Source of the DNA: Allolobophora icterica
Lineage: Eukaryota; Annelida; Clitellata; Crassiclitellata; Lumbricidae
Reading direction: 5' to 3'
Length of the DNA stretch: 64,000 nt
Assembly (NCBI GenBank): GCA_963556255.1
Contig: OY744604.1
Span: forward strand, 79,065,197-79,129,196
Of the stretch, positions 11,091 to 18,621 are shown one piece after another. The notes under the pieces were generated by a model. The model had not been told where the DNA came from. It saw only the letters and a list, made by a program, of their open reading frames with translations, and ran no database searches. The translations under genes were made by a program, and so were the position numbers. Every line of letters starts with the position of its first letter. Position 1 is the stretch's first letter.

Positions 11091-11659
11091 GTCTTCTTGT
11101 ATTGGTCTTATGTGCGTGGCCACCGACAAGTATTGGTTTACTAAATGCAGAGAGAGACAGACAGACAGAGACAGAGAGATGGAGAGAGAGAGATGTGGAG
11201 AGAGAGTGGGGAGAGCGGGACGAAGGAGGCATACAGTACTAAGATGGAAGGGCGAGAAACGAGGAACCTTCTGGCCTTAAGACTTGCTATACAAGTTCAT
11301 GTGTCAAGCGGCTGCCAAGCCTTGAAGCTCATACATTGCGATGGCTTGTACAACCATAACTGGACGATGGATGAGTGCTAGGCTAGTCATCTATATCAGA
11401 GGGGCCAATACACAGTGGGCTAGCTAGCTACGTTTCTGACGCATCATTTCTTTGAGTATGATTGAGGAAATTCTTGTGCTATGCATGGAGCCTGCTATTT
11501 ATAAGTGGGCATTCAAAAGCTTAAAAGATTTCTCGCTTTTGCTTTGGGGGGGCTGAACCACATTTGCGGGGGCTAAGCACCCCTAGCCTACCCCTGGCGC
11601 CGCCACTGTGCATATTCATCTTGTAAGCTCATAGATGATTTCCAAAATAAGTAAACCGT

Positions 11660-11720
11660 TCATTAGGACATTTATATAGCGCCTCTTAAAGTGGGCTACT
11701 CAGAGACGTTGTCAGACTTG
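11660..11720 (-). repeat. L2/CR1-like LINE 3' end fragment
   Basis: TTTATATAGCGCCTCTTAAAG...CTACTCAGAGACG is the reverse complement of the LINE 3' signature at 49060-49105. Only about 60 bp remain. Confidence 0.6.
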
Positions 11721-12321
11721 TAACTCATTTTATATCAAGAGCTCACTTTTACCTACTCCTCGAGTGGAAAATGAAGAAACTGTCACCAACTTATACAGGC
11801 ACGCTTGTAGGAGGTTGGCCTAAAGCCTGAGCGACGTCCTCTGTGTAAGACACCAGCCCTAGCATGTCTGCCGCTTTCTAAAGAACGCCGAATACTGGGT
11901 GTTTAGTAATTACTGACTAATAGAGCTTCGGTTATTCACCTCTGTCTCTCAGCTCTTAGGCCAACCATTAATGAAGCAGCCAATCCTCCACAGATATTGT
12001 ACTTGGTACTTATACTTGTAATCGAGTTCAATTTTAGTACAGTTTTTAAGTCCTTGTTCTCGCACTTGTACATTAGACCCAGTGGTGTAGTCGAGGGTAT
12101 ACGCGGGTATACGGCGTATACCCACTGAAAATTATTAGCTAGCACCGTATACCCACTGGAATTTGGTGAATAACGCGAGTATACGCTTCAATTTTTGCAA
12201 AAATGTGGGTATAAGACGCAGATAGCCCCATGTTTAAGTGCCGTTTCATCGTCATTTTTTTATTCTGAATAAAAAGTAAAGAAACTACCAACCTTCTGTT
12301 GAGCCTGAAGATCTACGACCA

Positions 12322-12741
12322 ATGGCACTGTGTATCCGTAGCATACCATGCAGCTCCAGTGAATGTGAGAGGGCGTTCAGCGTGATGAATAACATTCAAA
12401 CTGATGTCAGAAATTCTTTGCTTATTGCGACTGTGGGTAGCATAATGTTCATAAAAATCAATGGACCACCGCTAGCCTTGTTCGATTGTAAACCGTATGT
12501 GAAATCGTGGAAAATAAACCACCGTGGTGCCACAGATACACGTTCACGTCAATGCAAAGTACCAACATATGACAGCAATCTTCATGCACTATGGAAATAT
12601 GTCATTCCAGTTCTATGTTGTAGACTTGTACAGGGTTGGAACTTGGAAATAAGCTGTAGCTACTATTCGACTGTACTATTCAATATTCTCTTTGGATTGA
12701 TTGTTTTCAACATGTTCAACTTTTTAAAAATTCTTTCATGA
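12322..12741 (+). pseudogene. hAT transposase C-terminal dimerisation region
   Basis: The translation contains SIPCSSSECERAFSVMNNIQTDVRNSL, written here in parts: the SSxECERxFS(V/A)MN and TDxRNSL motifs define the hAT C-terminal dimerisation domain. The frame then continues for about 90 codons without recognisable similarity. The N-terminal zinc finger and most of the catalytic core are missing, so this is a remnant. It lies between the left hAT terminus (12080) and the Polinton insertion point (12909). Confidence 0.8.
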
Positions 12742-12859
12742 TGTCGTCAAGGTCTTGATATTTCTTAAGCTATTTCATTTGTGAGAAATACTTATTTTCA
12801 AATCAGTTTTCCATGCAAGAATTGATAACTAAATTCCTTAAAATCGTTTGTGGCCGGGG

Positions 12860-12908
12860 CTCTGCCCCGGACCCCGCTGGGGGAGCTTACGACGCTCCCC
12901 CAGACCCC
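12860..12908. other. GC-rich hairpins and Polinton target site
   Basis: CCGGGGCTCTGCCCCGG and GGGGGAGCTTACGACGCTCCCCC can each fold back on themselves. The Polinton inserted in the GACCCC that directly follows (12903-12908). Fold-back GC-rich blocks are common inside hAT ends. Confidence 0.7.
12903..12908. repeat. Polinton target-site duplication, left
   Basis: GACCCC, repeated exactly at 29822-29827. A 6-bp duplication is the established hallmark of Polinton/Maverick integration by their rve integrase. Confidence 0.92.
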
Positions 12909-12994
12909 AGTAGGTATATTTAGACTATTCTGGGACAACCACGCAATAACCACGTGACGTCACGACCATCGTATGAGTCATCAGGTGATTACGT
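12909..12994 (+). repeat. Polinton terminal inverted repeat, left
   Basis: 86 bp identical to the reverse complement of 29736-29821. It contains an E-box CACGTG (12951-12956) overlapping a CRE palindrome TGACGTCA (12955-12962), and an AP-1-type TGAGTCA (12974-12980). An 86-bp repeat is short for the group, where several hundred bases is usual. Confidence 0.97.
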
Positions 12995-13034
12995 GGGTTT
13001 TTATAACCAGCAGTTATAAAAGCTATGATTCATC

Positions 13035-13730
13035 TTATTCCTGTGCGTAGAAAAGACGCCTTTGTCTAACGAATCGATCGAGGACTATGACGTCGTTTAC
13101 TTTTACCTGAATAGACGGTTTAGCCCCGATATAGATATTATCGATGCGAATATCGCAAACAACCTTACAACGCGTATTTATGAGAGTTTTAGGATCTATC
13201 GGTTCATCGTTTAAATCGTAAAATCCTGTAGTTATCTTAGGTGGCACATCTGGATTTCGTGATTTTTCATAGGCAGTTAAAAGTCTCGGATATAGAGTAG
13301 GGGGTATATCGGGAAGGACTTTACCTTTATCTTTCTTTCTGTAAAAAATATCCATTTGATCAACATCCGCATTCATTTCGTATTTATTAAGCGCGTCTTT
13401 CACATCAGATTTTTTAAGATGTTCTTTTACCAGTTTTAAACACGATTCAAAAATTTCAATCGTTTTCGCTTCGTCTTCACCAACCATTCTATCGTACATG
13501 TTTAATGGTAAAGAATACGAGTCTAAGAGACCCGTTTGTGAAGATCGGTTTTCTTGAATCCCATAAGAATACAGCGGAGGAGTTTTTATAGATATTTTGT
13601 CGATTGTCCCATCGGCGTATTTGTACTTTAGAAATATGCGTTGAAATTTAGTTTCAGCGGGAGTAGACCTTTTTGTAACGTCTTCGAAAATAACATTATT
13701 AATATCAAAGTTTTTCCATGTGATTGCCAT
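13035..13730 (-). CDS. Polinton left-end protein, possibly DUF2738-like
   Basis: An intact 231-residue frame starting MAITWKNFDINNVIF just below an AT-rich leader (TATAATAAAGAGATACT). It is lysine- and aspartate-rich with no signal peptide or membrane segment. The C-terminal third is predicted beta-rich (CKVVCDIRIDNIYIGAKPSI then QVKVNDVIVLDRF). This resembles the end of DUF2738-type proteins of large DNA viruses, some of which are proposed single-stranded-DNA-binding proteins; that link is a weak inference from pattern only. It is the gene nearest the left terminus and is transcribed toward it, downstream of and in the same direction as the integrase. The role is unknown; DNA binding or replication would fit the position. 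Confidence 0.75.
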   Translation of the reverse strand: MAITWKNFDINNVIFEDVTKRSTPAETKFQRIFLKYKYADGTIDKISIKTPPLYSYGIQENRSSQTGLLDSYSLPLNMYDRMVGEDEAKTIEIFESCLKLVKEHLKKSDVKDALNKYEMNADVDQMDIFYRKKDKGKVLPDIPPTLYPRLLTAYEKSRNPDVPPKITTGFYDLNDEPIDPKTLINTRCKVVCDIRIDNIYIGAKPSIQVKVNDVIVLDRFVRQRRLFYAQE

Positions 13731-13793
13731 AGTATCTCTTTATTATATGAAAATTATTTTCTTTAAGTCGAAATAGCATTTTGAATAATCGTT

Positions 13794-14744
13794 TCACAAC
13801 GTCATCAAGTTATCGTTATCCACCCAAGAATTGAACGAGTCTGAATATCCTAACCATTTAACGAGTGATTTCTTCCCACGTTTTCTAATCACTTTTTCGA
13901 TCCTAAATATTTCTTGGGTCGTCTTCTGTAGCTCCTGTTCATAGAATGAGCCCCGTACCTCCTCACCGTTAGAATCAGTAATCTTATAAGTTGCTGGATT
14001 TGTATACTGAACTTGCGCAATTGTGAACATTTCCTCAGTCCATCTAGGTGTATATCCTTTTTCAAATATGTTTTTCTTCTTCGTTATCCTGACTTTATCT
14101 CCAACCGAGAATCTAGGCGCAATAGGCTGTGAAACCTCTTCGCCGTATAAATTCATAAATACAGTCTTTTCATTCGTTTTCATACTAGCCTTAGCAGGCG
14201 TCATTTTAATGGAACAATGTTTCGTATTGTTGTAATTACTAACCATTCCGTCTAAAACGTCGATATATCTTCTCGTCGAATTAGCTGTAAAGTACTTAAA
14301 CATTTTATCTTTCATCGTCCTGTTCCATCTCTCGACAACGCAAGATTTTTCTTCATTCTCCGTAGAGTATAACCCAATCAAATTCTTAACGTCTTTGTTA
14401 TAAAACTCTTTACCATTATCTACCCATAATTTAACGGGCTTTCGTCCACTCTCGAGTATCTTCAAGAAGCCGCTTGCTGTAGATTTCCCACTCTTATCGT
14501 TCAATGGCACGATCCATCCGTACTTTGAAAACACATCTATAACGGTTAATAGGTATTTCACACCATCGTTTTCTTTAGCGAAGGCTTGCATATAGACTAA
14601 ATCAGCAGCCCATATCTCATCTATTCCACTAACGTACACTTTTCTCTTTCTAAAATGTTTTACTACCGGTTTATGTAGTTCATCCGCTAATTGATCTGTC
14701 CATTTCGGGTCGGGGCTTTTTTTAAACCTAACCCGAGACTCGAT
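13794..14744 (-). CDS. INT: Polinton integrase (rve fold with C-terminal chromodomain)
   Basis: Retroviral-type integrase that would join the element ends to the host target. The frame is open from 14744 to the stop at 13794. The rve catalytic acids are visible: D in IWAADL, D in WVDNGKEF, E in VVERWNRT. The C-terminus carries a chromodomain (EIFRIEKVIRKRGKKSLVKW, then LGYSDSFNSWVDNDNL) that may bind modified histones. Conserved-looking sequence (TDQLADELHKPVVKHFRKRK) lies upstream of the first in-frame ATG, the Met of LVYMQ, which is itself beyond the first catalytic Asp. So a normal ATG start is not credible. The upstream phospholipase frame overlaps it, and a UUUAAAA site would fuse the two by a -1 shift. 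The second D and the E are only 28 residues apart, against about 35 in the rve family. Confidence 0.92.
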   Translation of the reverse strand: MESRVRFKKSPDPKWTDQLADELHKPVVKHFRKRKVYVSGIDEIWAADLVYMQAFAKENDGVKYLLTVIDVFSKYGWIVPLNDKSGKSTASGFLKILESGRKPVKLWVDNGKEFYNKDVKNLIGLYSTENEEKSCVVERWNRTMKDKMFKYFTANSTRRYIDVLDGMVSNYNNTKHCSIKMTPAKASMKTNEKTVFMNLYGEEVSQPIAPRFSVGDKVRITKKKNIFEKGYTPRWTEEMFTIAQVQYTNPATYKITDSNGEEVRGSFYEQELQKTTQEIFRIEKVIRKRGKKSLVKWLGYSDSFNSWVDNDNLMTL

Positions 14745-15232
14745 TTAACAGACAATATAGGTTTAACTACCGCTCTCTCCATACGCTCTCGGATAGTAGG
14801 ATTAGGAATATTATTCAAATCATTAATCATTGCTCTATCGGCAACATTCCTAGAAGCCGTATCGGGGTGTCGATCGTAAGCCAAATCATGGTGGTAAGCT
14901 GCATTATCTACTCTGTTGATAGGCTTACTCCAATCTTTAGGAGTTCCATCAGGATTCAGTCTCAAATCCAACCTAGTCCCGGGTCCTGTAAACGAATGAC
15001 CTGGAAGATGCATCTCGCCTGGATATTTAGCCCAAGGTAACTTTACGTTTCTAGTAACTGAATTCAACGAACCAACTACATCTCCACCTTTTACAGCGGC
15101 TCCTTTTACGAATTGAGTTTTAGTCGTTCCGCATACGACGCATACGCCTCGAAGCATGGGTCTATTATTTTTACTGACGGCGTTCTGAAGATCTCTTGTT
15201 TCGGTCTTTCCTTTACACTTTACGCAATACAT
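14687..15232 (-). CDS. Zinc ribbon plus parvovirus-type phospholipase A2 domain protein
   Basis: A 181-residue frame. The N-terminus has a CxxC...CxxC zinc ribbon (C3, C6, C31, C34). It is followed by a phospholipase A2 domain of the kind found in the parvovirus VP1 unique region: calcium loop GPGT (about 83-86), then INRVDNAAYHHDLAYD with the catalytic His-Asp pair at about 115-116. In parvoviruses this domain breaches the endosomal membrane during entry; the same role here is inference. The end of the frame (14687-14744) overlaps the integrase frame. At 14720-14726 the minus-strand heptamer TTTAAAA lies in the X-XXY-YYZ register for a -1 shift into the integrase, so the two may be made as one fusion protein. 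The start ATG at 15232 lies 34 bp from the divergent ATPase gene. Confidence 0.85.
   Translation of the reverse strand: MYCVKCKGKTETRDLQNAVSKNNRPMLRGVCVVCGTTKTQFVKGAAVKGGDVVGSLNSVTRNVKLPWAKYPGEMHLPGHSFTGPGTRLDLRLNPDGTPKDWSKPINRVDNAAYHHDLAYDRHPDTASRNVADRAMINDLNNIPNPTIRERMERAVVKPILSVKSSLGLGLKKAPTRNGQIN
14717..14726 (-). promoter_or_regulatory. Candidate -1 ribosomal frameshift slippery site
   Basis: The minus strand reads GGT TTA AAA AAA GCC in the phospholipase frame, i.e. U UUA AAA, a canonical -1 heptamer. One base back it reads TTT AAA AAA AGC, which is exactly the integrase frame. A simple indel in the A7 run is the alternative explanation. I did not establish a downstream pseudoknot. Confidence 0.55.
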
Positions 15233-15266
15233 TTCGGTTTTAATATAGAACTTTTATATATTTAAA
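15233..15266. promoter_or_regulatory. 34-bp divergent intergenic region
   Basis: Separates the phospholipase (minus) and ATPase (plus) start codons. It contains TATA-like runs in both directions (TTTTATATATTTAAA toward the ATPase, TTCTATATTAAAAC toward the phospholipase). Both promoters must lie in or beyond these 34 bp. Confidence 0.6.
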
Positions 15267-16055
15267 ATGGAAGTGAAAGACTTAACGTGGAACGATTTAT
15301 CGTTGAAAAGATTTAATATCAACCTATTACCTAAAAGTATAAGGGGTGTAATAGTAGGAAAATCGGGATGCGGTAAGACGACGTTATTGTTAAACTTACT
15401 TTTGAGACCCGGATGGCTCGACTATGACAATTTGCAAGTATTCGGAAAATCTCTATTTCAACCGGAGTACAAAATTCTTAAGAAGGCATTCGAAGAAAAA
15501 CTACCAAAAGAAACGATCATCGAGCTGTTTAACATTCGAGATGAGATAATGAGGTCTAATATTTCTCCGGCGTGCGTTGTAGAAGAGATAGCGAAACATT
15601 TAAGAGACAAGTCGGATATCGAATGCAGGTTTTACGAATCCGCGAACGATGTACCGGATCCGAGAGAGTTGAGCCGTGAAAAGAAGAACTTGATGATTTT
15701 TGACGATTTACAATTAGAAAAGCAGAACAAATGCGAAACGTATTATATTAGGGGCAGACATAGTAACGTCGACTGTTTGTACCTCGCCCAGAATTATTTT
15801 AAATTGCCTAGGCAGACTATCAGAGAGAACGCAAACTTTATTTGTTTATTTCCCCAAGACATGAAGAACGTTTCCCATATCTACAACGATCATGTAAGTA
15901 CGGACATGTCTATAGAGGAATTTAAAAAACTATGCGTGGAGTCGTGGAAACAACCGCATCAATTCGTAGTTATCGACTTAACGAGTGAAAGGAGCAGCGG
16001 TAAATACCGTTGTGGATTAGATGAATTTTACATCCCCAATTCTGAATTAAAATAA
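15267..16055 (+). CDS. ATP: Virion DNA packaging ATPase (FtsK/HerA, A32-like)
   Basis: A 262-residue P-loop ATPase of the FtsK-HerA type, expected to drive genome packaging into the capsid. Walker A is GKSGCGKT (31-38). Walker B is NLMIFDD (141-147). A later AQNYFKLPR segment (about 175) is the usual sensor-like motif in Polinton and A32-type enzymes. The length is normal for the group and the frame is intact. It is the first gene of the plus-strand virion block and is followed after 18 bp by the penton gene. The ATG follows directly after TATATATTTAAA. Confidence 0.93.
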   Translation: MEVKDLTWNDLSLKRFNINLLPKSIRGVIVGKSGCGKTTLLLNLLLRPGWLDYDNLQVFGKSLFQPEYKILKKAFEEKLPKETIIELFNIRDEIMRSNISPACVVEEIAKHLRDKSDIECRFYESANDVPDPRELSREKKNLMIFDDLQLEKQNKCETYYIRGRHSNVDCLYLAQNYFKLPRQTIRENANFICLFPQDMKNVSHIYNDHVSTDMSIEEFKKLCVESWKQPHQFVVIDLTSERSSGKYRCGLDEFYIPNSELK

Positions 16056-16073
16056 TATAATATACTAGTAAAA

Positions 16074-16874
16074 ATGGAAGAACTCCTCGTGAAGATACAG
16101 GTGAACACAGCACAGACTGCGACTAACACGAATCCTAAATCGTCGTTTTACATTTTAGTGGGTAACGAAAAGGACAGAACCGCACGAATAATAACGAGGA
16201 ACAATCCTGTAATCGAACTAGATAAAACCAAAAAGTATGAAATGGCTCTAGTCGATTTGTATACTTACTACGTGTTTCCTAACATAGACGCGAGCAACAA
16301 CAACTTCAGGTATTCGCCGGATCATGGCGTGACGTGGTTTGACGTAGATATTCCAGAAGGGTCCTATGAGCTCGAGGATATAAACGACTACGTGAAGAAA
16401 ATCATGAAAGAGAACAGCCATTACGACGTCTCAAACGAAGAATATTGCATTACGTTAGAAGCAAACACTAATACGTTGAAGGCGGTGTTAAACATTGCGC
16501 CGAATTATAAGGTTGATTTCACATCAGACAACTCGATCAGAACGGTCCTAGGTTTCACTCCCGGGACATATACGGAGGGTTATTTCGAATCGGAGAACAT
16601 TGTGAACATAATGAACATAGACAGCTTTAGAGTAACTAGCGATATAATCGGAGGTTCGTACTCGAATGGATCGACGACGAACGTGATATATTCGTTTTTC
16701 CCTACCGTTGGACCTGGTTATAAGATCATCCAAATCCCAGCTAATTTAATTTATCTCCCCGTTACGATGAATACGATTTCATCGATGGAAACGAGACTTA
16801 CCGAAAAAAAGGGAAAACTAATTAACATTAGAGGGGAAGCGATGTCGATCAAGTTTCATATTAGAGAAGTGTGA
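16074..16874 (+). CDS. mCP: Penton/minor capsid protein (single jelly roll)
   Basis: An intact 266-residue, beta-strand-rich protein with no signal or membrane segment. Its size, its place just upstream of the small hydrophobic protein and major capsid genes, and features such as SSFYILVGNEKDRTARI near the start and VDFTSDNSIRTVLGF in the middle fit the Polinton minor capsid (penton) protein. That protein forms the pentameric vertices. The identification rests on position and general pattern, because single jelly rolls diverge fast. The ATG follows AATATACTAGTAAAA. Confidence 0.8.
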   Translation: MEELLVKIQVNTAQTATNTNPKSSFYILVGNEKDRTARIITRNNPVIELDKTKKYEMALVDLYTYYVFPNIDASNNNFRYSPDHGVTWFDVDIPEGSYELEDINDYVKKIMKENSHYDVSNEEYCITLEANTNTLKAVLNIAPNYKVDFTSDNSIRTVLGFTPGTYTEGYFESENIVNIMNIDSFRVTSDIIGGSYSNGSTTNVIYSFFPTVGPGYKIIQIPANLIYLPVTMNTISSMETRLTEKKGKLINIRGEAMSIKFHIREV

Positions 16875-16908
16875 AGATAATTAAAAGTTTATCTTAGTTA
16901 TATATAAA

Positions 16909-17511
16909 ATGACTCAGTACACAAACTTCTATGTTAATATTTCGGAAGGACAAAAAGACAAGATTAAACGAGCGCTTGAAGCGGGAATCGATGGCGTCAG
17001 TATTAGACTATCTCACGATGATCTGGAGGGAGACCACGTTTTAGCTTTTACGAAAGCGCAAATTAAGAAAGTGGCGAAAGCTTACCAAGACGGAAAGGGC
17101 ACGACGATCAAAATGAGTAAAACGCAATTTATATTTAACGCTAAAGTCGAAGGCGGTTTTATCGGAGCTATATTACCATTTCTAGCTACTGCCGGAAAAT
17201 TTCTTCTTACAAGCGTACTACCTAGTTTAGCACAAGGCGCTTTAACGGGTATAGGTTCCGCAGCTGCATCGAAAGTTGTAGATAAAATAAGCGGATCGGG
17301 AGTATTGTATGTTAAAAAAGGGGACTTGGCTTGTAAAGTAAGACCGGATGGAAATGGGTTGTATCTGTCTCCGTGGCCGAAAGGCAGTTCGATGGGTGGG
17401 GGACTGTATATGAAAACGGGTAGTGGGTTGTATATGAAACCCGGTTCCGGGCTTATACTAGGGCCTAATTCGCCTTTCCAAAATATTCCGATTCTCGGTA
17501 TGTTGTTTTAA
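16909..17511 (+). CDS. Small virion protein with hydrophobic core (adenovirus pX-like)
   Basis: A 200-residue protein. The N-terminal half is basic and charged (NISEGQKDKIKRALEAG, then a FTKAQIKKVAKAY segment). Next comes a long hydrophobic, Gly/Ala/Ser-rich stretch (about 87-130: GGFIGAILPFLATAGKFLL and following). The tail has short Gly-rich repeats of the type GLYMKxGSG. Proteins of this layout sit beside the capsid genes in most adinto-type Polintons and are compared with adenovirus core proteins; membrane activity or genome packing would be an inference. MGGG in the tail fits the adenain cleavage consensus (M/I/L)xGG-x. The ATG follows TATATATAAA. Confidence 0.75.
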   Translation: MTQYTNFYVNISEGQKDKIKRALEAGIDGVSIRLSHDDLEGDHVLAFTKAQIKKVAKAYQDGKGTTIKMSKTQFIFNAKVEGGFIGAILPFLATAGKFLLTSVLPSLAQGALTGIGSAAASKVVDKISGSGVLYVKKGDLACKVRPDGNGLYLSPWPKGSSMGGGLYMKTGSGLYMKPGSGLILGPNSPFQNIPILGMLF

Positions 17512-17534
17512 AAACTTATCCTCGTATAAATAAA

Positions 17535-17930
17535 ATGTCGGGATTCAACAGACCTATCCATAAATTTATAACGAGACCCACTCGTCGGATCGAAGTTAGA
17601 ACCCAACCGAAAGAGGTGCGTTGGACGTTGAAAAAAGTGACGCATACACCCTGCAGACAACTAGGTGGACTAAGATGGGAGATTTTTGCGCAACAACTGA
17701 TAACGATTCAACCTAGAGAAACAGCTACGGTGGCGCTAGGACTAGGTGTTCGAATGACAAAAGGATCGTGTTTAGTTTCGCTTAGACAGGAAATCGAAGC
17801 GAGTCTACGAGATGGAGTCGTTATCGGACAAGTAGAAGACATCGAAATTACTATTCAAAACGACTCCGATTCCGTAGTTAGTATAATCGAAGGCGATTCG
17901 TTATGTTTCGTTAATTATATCGCAGTTTAA
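17535..17930 (+). CDS. dUTPase-fold protein lacking catalytic motifs
   Basis: 131 residues. The C-terminal 85 residues follow the strand order and spacing of trimeric dUTPase: a GLRWEIFAQQ start, ITIQPRETATVALGLGVRM (where dUTPase has IPPGERALVPTGIAIALP), then VVIGQVEDIEITIQN and VVSIIEGDSLCFVNYIAV (matching the GEVGVILFN...KGDRIAQLI part). The catalytic PRSG and GxIDxxY motifs are absent, so hydrolysis of dUTP is unlikely. A structural or regulatory role is more probable. The assignment is pattern-based and moderate. It lies between the pX-like and membrane-protein genes, and its ATG follows TATAAATAAA. Confidence 0.65.
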   Translation: MSGFNRPIHKFITRPTRRIEVRTQPKEVRWTLKKVTHTPCRQLGGLRWEIFAQQLITIQPRETATVALGLGVRMTKGSCLVSLRQEIEASLRDGVVIGQVEDIEITIQNDSDSVVSIIEGDSLCFVNYIAV

Positions 17931-17958
17931 AAAATTATATCGCGTTATTATAAAAAGA

Positions 17959-18522
17959 ATGGAGATCCCACTGAAAATCGATGGAAGCGCCCATGCTTTC
18001 CGACTTTCGAAAATCACTTAAATTCAACAAGAGCTCGAGCGGGAACTCAAAAAAAGAGAGACTCTAGGTAAAAAGTATCGTAAAGGTGTTAGGATTATCA
18101 ACGTAGTAGACGGTATATCGACTCTAGTCGCGTTGGGCTCAACTGCTTCGGCAATCACGGTTCTGTCTACGATAGTCGCGACACCTATCGCGATGGTTCT
18201 ACAAGCACTGGCGGTTGGAGCGGGTGTTTTCAGCGTGATCGGGCGCGTGATCAACAGAAAGCTCACACCAAAGGCGGAGAAGCATGAAAATATTAAAACG
18301 TTGGCCGAAGCGAGACTCAACACCATCAGTCACTACGTCTCGAAATCTTTGGAAGACGGTAATATTTCGGACGAGGAATACTCGTTAATTCTAAACGAAC
18401 GCGTGAAATTTAACGAAATGAAAGAAGAAATCAGAAAATCGAGAAATAGCGGAGAAACTATAGCCGAGTCGTTGAAGGACGCGTTTGCGAAATCGAAGGA
18501 AAACGTAAAACGTAAAACGTAG
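17959..18522 (+). pseudogene. Membrane-associated Polinton protein with early nonsense codon
   Basis: The ATG at 17959 follows TTATTATAAAAAGA, as at neighbouring genes, and opens MEIPLKIDGSAHAFRLSKIT. An in-frame TAA at 18019-18021 then interrupts. The same frame continues with a charged coiled-coil-like segment (QQELERELKKRE), a hydrophobic region (about 18100-18250: VDGISTLVALGSTASAITV and VVATPIAMVLQALAVGAGVF-like residues), and a charged helical tail ending at 18522. Starts after the stop would be a TTG at 18133 or a later ATG, both losing the N-terminus. The frame agreement across the stop shows one gene with a nonsense mutation. The function is not known; the position suggests a virion protein. 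Confidence 0.75.
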
Positions 18523-18621
18523 AACATAAACGTAAAAACGTACAAATTCACGTTCGTTCCATTTCAATGTTTTAACGCGTGTTCCAAAAACGCTTTAAAA
18601 CATTATACCACTATTTAAAAA
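18523..18621 (+). promoter_or_regulatory. Intergenic leader with ACGTTT/AACGT repeats
   Basis: The longest gap in the plus-strand block. It contains repeated AAACGTA(A/G)AACGT units and ends in CACTATTTAAAAAATG. It probably carries the promoter of the next gene. Confidence 0.4.

Larger units (their letters stand above)
9490..11608. mobile_element. hAT-like DNA transposon, 2.1 kb
   Basis: Termini CAGCGGCGGCGCCAGG ... CCCCTGGCGCCGCCACTG are flanked by a perfect 8-bp duplication TGCATATT (9482-9489 and 11609-11616). I recognise no transposase. The interior has a (CA)n run, an AT-rich run and one open frame of unknown origin (10312-10626). The terminus resembles that of 58979-60269, so the two belong to one family. 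Confidence 0.9.
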
